DNA of 8,646 nucleotides from an uncultured Bacilli bacterium (GTDB lineage: Bacteria > Bacillota_I > Bacilli_A > RF39 > UBA660), in NCBI GenBank assembly GCA_934140355.1, contig CAKPBH010000051.1:1-8646 (forward strand), in the 5' to 3' direction. The translations under genes and the position numbers were made by a program. The notes beneath the pieces are model-generated. The model worked only from the letters and a program-made list of their open reading frames with translations, did not search any database and was not told the DNA's origin. Below, in pieces: positions 1 to 6,500 of the stretch; the first letter of the stretch is position 1, and each line of letters opens with the position of its first letter.

Positions 1-131
1 CAGAAGAATCATTCTTCCGTTTCTCTAGTAAACTAAGAAAAATGGGAATTGATGATGAATTAGAAAAAATGGGAATACAAGAAGGGGATACAGTAAGAAT
101 TCTTGACTATGAATTTGAATATACAAAATAG
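1..131 (+). CDS. obg: Obg-family GTPase, C-terminal end only (partial)
   Basis: The reading frame is open from base 3 and stops with TAG at 129-131, giving 42 visible residues. They match the C-terminal OCT domain of Obg/CgtA: the segment SSKLRKMGIDDELEKMG followed by GDTVRILDYEFEY is typical of its end. Obg is an essential ribosome-associated GTPase involved in 50S subunit maturation and stress responses. The G domain and N-terminal glycine-rich fold lie upstream of the window, so activity cannot be judged. The 76-base spacer to the next gene contains no convincing hairpin terminator, so read-through into the next gene is possible. Confidence 0.88.
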   Translation, partial: EESFFRFSSKLRKMGIDDELEKMGIQEGDTVRILDYEFEYTK

Positions 132-207
132 CAAATAAATAATCAAGATTTCAAAAAATTTATCACCAAAAAAATAGAATAATTATTCATTAATAGAGGA
201 GAAAGTT

Positions 208-852
208 ATGATAAAAGAAAATAAATATATGGTGATTAATTATACAAATAAAGATTTAGAATATATAGACTATCTATGCACTCAGTTAGAAATTAATTCG
301 TTTCGCATCGTAAATTTTTTTAACCTACATAATTTTGGTGAAAAGATTATTATTAACATTAACGATGATTTGAATTTTTTTAGAAATAAAATAAAAAAAA
401 TAAGAAAAAAAGAATGTGAAGAATGGCTTTGTGGGTTATCATATAACAAAATATTTATAGAAACCTTATGTTTAGAAGAATATAGAAAAACAAAATCTCA
501 TAATAAGGTTGATATTAATGATATGCTGCTTTTGATATTACATGAATTTGTTCATTCATGTTGCAATAAAATTAATGATAAAATGAAAGTAGCCTGGTTA
601 TCTGAAGGTTTAGCTACAACTTTATCAGGGCAATATGACAATATAGATAATAAATTTTTTGATGCCACCAAAGATGAAATGATAAATGGAACTAGTAAGT
701 ACTATAACTATTATTTGATGTTTAAATATGTTATAGATAATTATGGAAAAGATTATATATTATGCTTAATATCAAATATTGAAATACTTAACAAAGAAAC
801 TCCCAAGTTATATGAAGAAGCAAAGAAATATTATAAAACAAAGAGTAGATAA
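208..852 (+). CDS. Putative gluzincin-like zinc metallopeptidase, unknown substrate
   Basis: The protein has 214 residues. The ATG is preceded by AGAGGAG at 195-201 with 6 bases of spacing, which supports this start. The key signature is HEFVH at residues 112-116 followed by WLSEGLAT, which puts a glutamate at 133. HExxH plus a downstream Glu about 17 residues later is the gluzincin (peptidase MA clan) pattern: H112 and H116 would bind zinc with E133, and E113 would be the general base. No signal peptide or transmembrane segment is visible, so it is probably cytoplasmic. The N-terminal half (residues 1-105) is lysine- and asparagine-rich and I do not recognise it. The gene lies 23 bases upstream of a second HExxH gene and is probably co-transcribed with it. 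It is visibly more A/T-rich than polC. Peptidase activity is inferred from the motif; the substrate and biological role are unknown. Confidence 0.7.
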   Translation: MIKENKYMVINYTNKDLEYIDYLCTQLEINSFRIVNFFNLHNFGEKIIININDDLNFFRNKIKKIRKKECEEWLCGLSYNKIFIETLCLEEYRKTKSHNKVDINDMLLLILHEFVHSCCNKINDKMKVAWLSEGLATTLSGQYDNIDNKFFDATKDEMINGTSKYYNYYLMFKYVIDNYGKDYILCLISNIEILNKETPKLYEEAKKYYKTKSR

Positions 853-875
853 TGTAATTTTTTAAAGAGGTGCGT

Positions 876-1625
876 ATGAATATTCCTAAAATTAAATTTA
901 TACCAATGACTTTATCTGAAAATATTGAAGTAATTAAGTGGGCTTATTTTGAAAATAATAAAAATTTAGATGTTCATCATTACACAATCAATTATTTTCC
1001 TGAGTTAAAAGAAATTGATTCTTCTTTTTCAACTAAAGTTATCCACAAAAAAATAGAAGAAGTCGTAACTAAAGACTATAATACATATATAGATAAAATA
1101 AAAAATGAAACAAAAAGATACGAAAAAATATGGAATAAATATAATAATCAGTATTTTAAAACTCTTGCAAACTACTTAAACATCAACTGGCCTAATAAAG
1201 AGATAACGGCTAAAGTAGGATTAATTCCAGTCTTTCCTAGATATTTAGATACTTTTTCATTTTCAGTATCCACTAACTTAACAGATGAAAAAATAACCGA
1301 AGTTATAGCACATGAAACCTTGCATTTCTTATGGTTTGAAAAATGGCATGAACTTCATCCAGAAACGCCAAGACGAGAATATGATTCTCCTTATCTGGTT
1401 TGGCAGTACAGTGAAATGGTAACAGATCCAATTTTAAATAATTCTCCTTTTAAAGAGATATTTAGTTTTGTAGAAAAAGGTTATGATACATTTTATCAAA
1501 TGAAAGATAAAGATAAATTAGTTATGGATAACTTAAGAGAAATGTATAGTGAAAATATAGAAATAGAAGAAAAAATCGATAAGGGATATGAATATATCAA
1601 AAAAATTGTAAACAAATCAAAATAA
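876..1625 (+). CDS. Putative HExxH zinc metallopeptidase-like protein, unknown role
   Basis: The protein has 249 residues from the ATG at 876. I prefer this start to the in-frame GTG at 870 because the ribosome binding site AAAGAGGTG (864-872) would overlap that GTG. HETLH lies at residues 146-150, directly followed by an aromatic FLWFEKWHE segment. A candidate third zinc ligand is E180 in QYSEMVTDPIL, with D184 nearby, 30 residues after the second His. This spacing is long but still possible for a gluzincin. No signal peptide or membrane helix is visible, so a cytoplasmic protein is likely. The N-terminal DVHHYTINYFPEL stretch looks like a family-specific motif, but I cannot name the family. 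It does not resemble the upstream peptidase-like protein outside the HExxH. It is the last gene before the terminator at 1660-1686. The catalytic role is inferred only from the motif. Confidence 0.65.
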   Translation: MNIPKIKFIPMTLSENIEVIKWAYFENNKNLDVHHYTINYFPELKEIDSSFSTKVIHKKIEEVVTKDYNTYIDKIKNETKRYEKIWNKYNNQYFKTLANYLNINWPNKEITAKVGLIPVFPRYLDTFSFSVSTNLTDEKITEVIAHETLHFLWFEKWHELHPETPRREYDSPYLVWQYSEMVTDPILNNSPFKEIFSFVEKGYDTFYQMKDKDKLVMDNLREMYSENIEIEEKIDKGYEYIKKIVNKSK

Positions 1626-1659
1626 TTAGATCATTAAATTTAAAACCGATAATTTATGT

Positions 1660-1686
1660 GAGTCAAATCTTATTGGCTCTTTTTTT
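1660..1686 (+). terminator. Intrinsic terminator of the two-peptidase unit
   Basis: GAGTCAA (1660-1666) pairs with TTGGCTC (1673-1679), giving a 7-bp stem with one G-U pair and a 6-base loop. A run of seven T follows at 1680-1686. It lies 34 bases after the stop of the second peptidase-like gene. The rest of 1687-1748 is A/T-rich spacer in which I see nothing else. Confidence 0.82.
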
Positions 1687-1748
1687 GTTGATTATTTAAA
1701 AATACTGATAATGTCTTTTGTAAATTTTATAACATAAAACAAAATAAC

Positions 1749-1781
1749 AAAAAAAACGCTAACTATAAAACTAACGTTTTT
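1749..1781 (-). terminator. Intrinsic terminator of the XRE regulator gene
   Basis: Read on the reverse strand, the last codons and stop of the regulator form a stem of about 13 bp. AAAAACGTTAGTT pairs with AGTTAGCGTTTTT using three G-U pairs around a TTAT loop, and the stem runs into a tract of eight T. The stem overlaps the end of the coding sequence, a common compact arrangement. Confidence 0.72.
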
Positions 1782-2013
1782 GAGGTTCATCAAATAATTC
1801 TTTAATATCAATGTTCAATACTAAAGACAATCTCCATAAAGTACCTAGTGAAAATGTTTGATGATTTTTACTTTCAATGTTGGATATAAATTGTGTAGAG
1901 TAGGACATCATTCCCGCTAATTGCTCTTGAGTAATTCCTTTTTCTTTCCGAATTCTTTTAATGTTTTTGCTCACCAATTCATAGATATAATTCTCATCAT
2001 TTCTATCAAACAC
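1771..2013 (-). CDS. XRE-family helix-turn-helix transcriptional regulator
   Basis: This is a small single-domain regulator of 80 residues from the GTG at 2013. I chose that start because GGTGGTGA (2026-2019 on the reverse strand) is a good ribosome binding site 5 bases upstream. The in-frame TTG at 2028 and GTGs at 2025 and 2022 lie in or before that site. The XRE/Cro-CI fold is clear: NIKRIRKEKGITQEQLA at residues 17-33, the recognition-helix region SYSTQFISNIES at 37-48, and the closing helix LWRLSLVLNIDIKELF at 59-74. There is no ligand-binding, peptidase or membrane domain, so it probably acts as a simple DNA-binding dimer. It is transcribed divergently from the zinc-ribbon/TM2 and Ltp genes, with a perfect inverted repeat between them. 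That arrangement suggests it represses the forward pair and perhaps its own gene. Target and inducer are inference. Confidence 0.88.
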   Translation of the reverse strand: MFDRNDENYIYELVSKNIKRIRKEKGITQEQLAGMMSYSTQFISNIESKNHQTFSLGTLWRLSLVLNIDIKELFDEPQKR

Positions 2014-2049
2014 ATTTATCACCACCAATGAAATTTTTAATCATCATTT

Positions 2050-2079
2050 GCTATAAATAATTTTCTCATTTTTTATCAA
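2050..2079 (-). promoter_or_regulatory. Probable promoter of the XRE gene
   Basis: On the reverse strand a TTGATA -35 box (2079-2074) is followed after 18 bases by TATAGC (2055-2050), a weak -10. The start of transcription would be near 2043, leaving about 30 bases before the GTG at 2013 and including its ribosome binding site. The operator-like repeat lies 6 bases upstream of the -35 box. Confidence 0.45.
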
Positions 2080-2085
2080 AAATAT

Positions 2086-2106
2086 ACTTACTCTATTCGA
2101 GTAAGT
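2086..2106. promoter_or_regulatory. Operator-like perfect inverted repeat in the divergent region
   Basis: ACTTACTC (2086-2093) and GAGTAAGT (2099-2106) are exact reverse complements separated by TATTC. This size and symmetry suit a dimeric XRE protein. It covers the -35/spacer region of the forward promoter, whose -10 is at 2112-2117, so binding would block RNA polymerase there. I saw no second perfect copy in the window. That the neighbouring XRE protein binds it is inference. Confidence 0.65.
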
Positions 2107-2108
2107 TA

Positions 2109-2117
2109 TGTTATAAT
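2109..2117 (+). promoter_or_regulatory. Extended -10 promoter of the zinc-ribbon/Ltp pair
   Basis: TGTTATAAT contains a perfect TATAAT (2112-2117) with the TG extension. No good -35 exists at 16-18 bases; that space is taken by the inverted repeat. Transcription would start near 2124, leaving a leader of about 84 bases before the GTG at 2208. Confidence 0.7.
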
Positions 2118-2125
2118 AGAACTAG

Positions 2126-2182
2126 AGATAAAATATGCTTATCTTCAATTAAAAAGTGCGCTAGTATAGGTAGTTTTTAATT
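2126..2182 (+). promoter_or_regulatory. Inverted repeats in the leader of the zinc-ribbon/TM2 gene
   Basis: The predicted leader has two inverted repeats. AGATAA (2126-2131) matches TTATCT (2139-2144). AATTAAAAA (2147-2155) matches TTTTTAATT (2174-2182) around an 18-base loop containing GTGCGC. Neither is a terminator, since no T tract follows the second, and I recognise no riboswitch class. They may simply stabilise the transcript. The ribosome binding site AAAGGAGG (2193-2200) stays free. Confidence 0.35.
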
Positions 2183-2207
2183 TCATGTAGCGAAAGGAGG
2201 TATAGTA

Positions 2208-2570
2208 GTGACTAATGAGAGTAAATTTTGTGAATTTTGTGGGAGTGAAGTTCATATTGATGCTGTGATGTGTCCAAAATGTGGTAGGCAATTAGAAGAA
2301 TTAAAAACTGAAAAAAGTAATAGTAACCCACAAATTATTATTAATAATAGCAATCAAATGAACGCACCTATAGTTTATGGAACAAAAAAATGTGATAAAT
2401 GGATTTCATTCTTATTGTGTCTTTTTTTAGGCTATTTTGGTGCACATAAATTTTACGAAGGAAAATCTGGCATGGGAATATTATATATATTCACTTTTGG
2501 ATTATTAGGCATAGGGTGGTTGATTGACATGATAGTAATCTTGTGTAAACCAAATCCATATTATGTTTAG
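2208..2570 (+). CDS. Zinc-ribbon plus TM2-domain membrane protein
   Basis: The protein has 120 residues and starts at GTG, set by AAAGGAGG at 2193-2200 with 7 bases of spacing. An N-terminal zinc ribbon has four cysteines at 8, 11, 22 and 25 (CEFCG and CPKCG). A polar, Asn-rich linker (residues 30-58) leads into a TM2 domain from about 63 to 113: helix KWISFLLCLFLGYFGAH, turn KFYEGKSGMG, and helix ILYIFTFGLLGIGWLIDMIV. TM2 proteins are small two-helix membrane proteins of mostly unknown function, often carrying an N-terminal zinc ribbon in Bacillota. Both ends are probably cytoplasmic. The gene is first in a two-gene unit with the Ltp-domain gene, whose ribosome binding site overlaps this stop codon. 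Its zinc ribbon resembles that of the next protein, which suggests the two share a cytoplasmic partner or pair with each other (inference). Confidence 0.85.
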   Translation: MTNESKFCEFCGSEVHIDAVMCPKCGRQLEELKTEKSNSNPQIIINNSNQMNAPIVYGTKKCDKWISFLLCLFLGYFGAHKFYEGKSGMGILYIFTFGLLGIGWLIDMIVILCKPNPYYV

Positions 2571-2580
2571 GAGGTAAAAA

Positions 2581-3456
2581 ATGGATAATAAAAAATTTTG
2601 CAAATTTTGTGGAGAACAAATTGAAAAAGAAAGTATTGTTTGTCCAAAATGTGGTAGACAAATACAAAATGTAAGTGATAATAAAGAAATAAAAGTAGAT
2701 ACTAATAAAAGTTCCGTAGAAACTAAACCAAAATTTTATGAACAAAATTGGTTTATGTGGATAATGTTGATTTTTTTTGCTCCAGTAGGAATATTTTTGA
2801 TGTGGAAGTTCCATCCTGAAATGAAAAATAATACCAAAAAAGTATTGACGATTGTATTTGCGATATTTTTTATCATGATTATGGTATCAGCAAATAATGA
2901 GGATAACGAAAATTCAGATAGTACAAATCAATATAGTACAAACAAAAAAGTAGAAGTAACAGTTATCGATTTTAGTACTATGGAAAAATCTAATGTTGAA
3001 AACTGGTGTAAAGAAAATAAAGTAAATTGTAAAATAACCGATGAATATTCAGATACTATCGAAAAGGGGCTATTTGTAAGTCAGAGTATTAATGCTAATA
3101 CAACAATATATGAAGGGGAAAAAATAAATATTGTATATTCTTTAGGAAAAAAACCAACCAATGGGGAAGTTAATGCTTTAAGAAAAGCAGAATCATATTC
3201 CAAAACAATGCATATGTCTAAACAAGGAATATACAATCAATTAACATCCGCAATTGAAGGTTTTTCTGACGAAGAAGCACAGTATGCTATTGATAATATT
3301 AAAGCAGATTGGAATAAAAATGCTTTAGAAAAAGCAAAAAGTTATCAACAAACAATGAGTATGTCAAAAAATGCAATATATAATCAACTAACGTCCTCAA
3401 TTGAAGGCTTTACTAATGAAGAGGCCCAATATGCTATTGACCATTTAGACGATTAA
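2581..3456 (+). CDS. Zinc-ribbon / membrane / PASTA-like / double Ltp-domain protein
   Basis: The protein has 291 residues; AGGAGG at 2569-2574, overlapping the previous stop, sets the ATG. The domains in order are: a zinc ribbon with cysteines 7, 10, 21 and 24; a polar linker; two hydrophobic segments (about 57-76, ending PVGIFLMWKF, and 88-103, VLTIVFAIFFIMIMVS); a Ser/Asn-rich spacer (104-122); a PASTA-like domain (about 125-190, with VTVIDF, VSQSI and INIVYSLG); and two Ltp repeats (199-240 and 248-289, each with YNQLTS, IEGF and EEAQYAID). The Ltp domain is named for the TP-J34 phage lipoprotein that blocks superinfecting phage DNA entry, but it also occurs widely in uncharacterised Gram-positive proteins. 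There is no lipobox; anchoring is by helices. Two full helices would leave the C-terminal part inside the cell; an outside location needs the first segment to be re-entrant. Function is unproven; exclusion or envelope sensing are candidates. Confidence 0.85.
   Translation: MDNKKFCKFCGEQIEKESIVCPKCGRQIQNVSDNKEIKVDTNKSSVETKPKFYEQNWFMWIMLIFFAPVGIFLMWKFHPEMKNNTKKVLTIVFAIFFIMIMVSANNEDNENSDSTNQYSTNKKVEVTVIDFSTMEKSNVENWCKENKVNCKITDEYSDTIEKGLFVSQSINANTTIYEGEKINIVYSLGKKPTNGEVNALRKAESYSKTMHMSKQGIYNQLTSAIEGFSDEEAQYAIDNIKADWNKNALEKAKSYQQTMSMSKNAIYNQLTSSIEGFTNEEAQYAIDHLDD
3175..3450 (+). repeat. Tandem Ltp-domain repeat, two units of 147-bp period
   Basis: Unit 1 begins at 3175 and unit 2 at 3322, a 49-codon period. 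Over the 42 aligned residues starting ALRKAESY and ALEKAKSY I count 30 identities. YNQLTS, IEGF and EEAQYAID are unchanged. The nucleotide copies differ at many third positions, so the duplication is not very recent. Confidence 0.85.
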
Positions 3457-3464
3457 TAAAAAAT

Positions 3465-3516
3465 AAAAAAATCATAGTGAAACAAAAAAATTACCGCACA
3501 GCACTATGATTTTTTT
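3465..3516 (+). terminator. Intrinsic terminator after the Ltp gene
   Basis: A perfect 15-bp stem pairs 3465-3479 (seven A then TCATAGTG) with 3502-3516 (CACTATGA then seven T) around a 22-base loop. It begins 8 bases after the TAA stop. The A tract on the left arm means it could also work in the reverse direction, though no convergent gene is seen. Confidence 0.88.
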
Positions 3517-3539
3517 CTTTGTAAACTAAAAAGGAAACT

Positions 3540-3561
3540 ATCTCCAAAAGAGATTTTTTTT
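3540..3561 (+). terminator. Short terminator-like hairpin just before the polC promoter
   Basis: ATCTC (3540-3544) pairs with GAGAT (3550-3554) around CAAAA, followed by a run of eight T (3554-3561). The 5-bp stem is weak. It could back up the stronger terminator upstream and insulate polC, or the T tract may simply be part of the promoter. Confidence 0.4.
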
Positions 3562-3569
3562 GCTATAAT
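3561..3569 (+). promoter_or_regulatory. polC promoter, extended -10
   Basis: TGCTATAAT is a perfect TATAAT (3564-3569) with the TG extension. No recognisable -35 sits 16-18 bases upstream. Transcription would start near 3576, giving a leader of about 23 bases that holds the AAGAGGTG ribosome binding site (3584-3591). Confidence 0.72.
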
Positions 3570-3598
3570 TATTTAATAGCAGTAAGAGGTGTATATTT

Positions 3599-6500
3599 AT
3601 GGAAAAGAAAATGGAAGTATTTTTAAATCAAATTGGAATAAACGAAGACTACCTAACTTATTTTGAAGAAAGCAATGTCGAAGAAGTCAAAGTAAGCAAA
3701 GAAACCAATCGTTTTCACTTCTTTATTAAAGTAAAACAACCGTTACCTTACCCAGTTTATCAAGATTTATTTACTTCCCTAAAGGAAGCTTTTCATCATG
3801 AAATCAAATTAACATTAGTATCCTCCGAAAATACTTATCAAGAAATTAACCAATATATTAAAGAAATCATCAAAGAATATGCTAACGTCTCTATGCGTTA
3901 TAATGTTTTTCTAGATAGAGAGGCCAAAATTAACGAAGAAAAAGTTGAATATCCAGTCTATAATAAAATTGAAGAATTAAATTTAAAAAACATTGAAAGA
4001 GAATTAATGAATAAGTTAAAAGAATATGGCTTTGCTAACTTTGATTTTAATATCATTTTAGAGGAACACAAAGATCAAGAACTGTTAGATAGAATTAATC
4101 AAGAAAAAGATACTTCTGCTATGAAAAATATTCCAACTCCAAAAGCACCATCTCACGAAAAAGAAGAAGTAGCCCCTCAAAGCCAAGAGAAGAAAACCTT
4201 TTATCGTCCTAAAAAAAGTACAGAAGTAACAAAAATAAAAGACTTATTATATGAAACCGATAATGTCAATATTGAGGTTCAAATTTTTGGTGTTGACTTA
4301 TTTGAGGCAAAAAGTGGCTACAAAATATTCACCCTAAAAGTAACAGACTTTTCGGATAGTATGTATGCTAAGATATTCACTAAGGATGAAGAAGAATTTA
4401 AACGTCTAAAAGACTTATTAAAAGCAGGTTCTTGGTATTCAATGTATGGCAGAGTAAAAGAAGATAATTTTGCCAACAACGAATTAGTCTTCATGACCAG
4501 ATTTCGAGATGTAACCCCAATTGATGCCAAACTAGACTGGGTTAGAACAGATAAAAGCCCTGAAAAAAGAGTTGAACTTCATGCTCATACCATGATGAGT
4601 CAAATGGATGGCGTTATTGATGAAATTAAATTAGTCAAAACTGCTATCAAATGGGGACATAGAGCAATTGCCATTACTGATCATGATGGATGCCAAGCTT
4701 TCCCACATGTCTTTAACGAAGTAACGGGTTATAACAAAAAAATATTATCCCCTTATAAAGATAAATTAAAAGAATTAAAACAAAACTATCAAGATAAAAT
4801 TGCTGCAGAAGATGTCTGTGGAGCCAAATTAGTAGAAGAAGAAATCCACAAAACAGAAGAAGAAATGAAAAATGCACCAACCTTCAAAGCACTATACGGA
4901 ACAGAATTAGAAATGTCAGATGATACTCTAGATTTAGTAGTAAACCCAACGGATGCAGATATTTATAGTTCTACTTATGTTATTTTCGATACTGAAACAA
5001 CCGGTTTCAACCCTGGATTACATGATTCTATGATTGAAATTGGTGCTGTTAAAATGAAAGATGGTGCCTTAATTGAAAGTTTTGATGAACTAATCAATCC
5101 AGGTGTTCTAATCGATAGCGAAATTACTGAATTAACAGGAATTACGAATAATATGATGAAAGACTGTCCTAACGAAGAAGAAGTTACCAAAAAATTCAAA
5201 GAATGGATAGGAGACTTACCACTAGTTGCTCATAATGCCAAATTTGATAAAAATATGCTAGAAATGGCTTACCATAAATATAATTTAGGAAAACTAGAAA
5301 ATCCAATCCTAGATACCATGGTCATTTCTCAAATTATCAATAAAGATTTAAAAAGACATAACTTAACCGCATTAACCAAAAATTATGGCATCACCTTTGA
5401 AGAAAACGATGGAAGTGGAGAAAAACACCACCATAGAGCAGACTACGATGCTGAGTTTACTGGCTATGTTTTCTTTAAAATGCTAAAGCAATTAGATAAA
5501 ACTACAATCAAAACGCTAAAGGATTTAACAACGTTACCAACCGAAAAAGAAATCAATCGTTGGAATCGAGAAAAACATGTTAACATCATCGCGAGAACTA
5601 GAGTTGGTTTAAAGAATATGTTTAAACTAATTAGTTATGGATCAACAACATACTTGGTTAAAAGTGCCCGTGTACCAAGACATTTAATTAATGAACATCG
5701 AGAAGACTTACTTATCGGAAGTGGCTGTTACAATGGGGAAATCTTCAATACTGCCCTAACAAGATGTGAAGATGACTTAAAAGAAGTGATGAAATTCTAT
5801 GACTATATCGAAGTTCAACCACCCAGCAATTACACCCATCTAGTTGCACGACATGACATTAACACAATGGAAGAAGTAAAATATGCTCTAGAAAAAATTG
5901 TTAAATGTGCTAGAGAAATTGGCAAAACAATTGTTGCGACAAGTGATGCCCATACCCTAAATAAAGAAGATAAAATATACAGAGAAATTATTGTTCACCA
6001 AAATGTACCAGGAAAAGGAAGACACCCATTAGCAAGATACCTAAACCAAGAAGGATATAAAACCATTCCTGACCAATATTTAAGAACAACCGATGAAATG
6101 TTAGAAGAATTTGCCTTCTTAGGAGAAGATATCGCACACGAAATCGTTATTGAAAATACCAATAAAATTGCAGATTTATGTGGGGACTATGAAGTTATTA
6201 TTGACACAGGTGGGATTCCTTTTTCACCAAAAATTGACAACTCTATAGCAACCGTAATTGACTTAGTTTACACCAAAGCAGCCAGCTGGTATGGTTCGCC
6301 ACTACCTTATAATATTGAAGAGCGAATCGCTAAAGAACTTTACGGAGACAGTGTACTTGACAGTATTAAATATTTAATGAAAGAGGAAAATACTGTAAAA
6401 GAAGAAGATTTTGAAAAAGAATCATTCCAAAGATTACACGATACCATTTTTAAAGGGGATGACGAAGTAAGAAGGGTAGTAGGAGAAAAAATTAAAAAAA

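Noticed and set aside
870..875. GTG at 870 as start of the second HExxH gene
   Set aside because: The ribosome binding site AAAGAGGTG overlaps it; the ATG at 876 has correct spacing.
208..1625. Toxin-antitoxin pair with the XRE gene as antitoxin
   Set aside because: The XRE gene is on the opposite strand, separated by its own terminator and that of the peptidase unit, so it is not co-transcribed with these genes.
2014..2028. TTG at 2028 or GTG at 2025/2022 as start of the XRE gene
   Set aside because: These codons lie in or before the GGTGGTGA ribosome binding site, and nothing upstream of them resembles one; GTG at 2013 is properly spaced.
2491..2814. Reverse-strand open frame of about 107 codons
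   Set aside because: It lies antisense across two well-supported genes, has a low-complexity aromatic composition and no ribosome binding site.
3175..3450. CRISPR or satellite-type repeat
   Set aside because: It is a two-unit protein-level duplication with a 147-bp period inside one gene, not an array.
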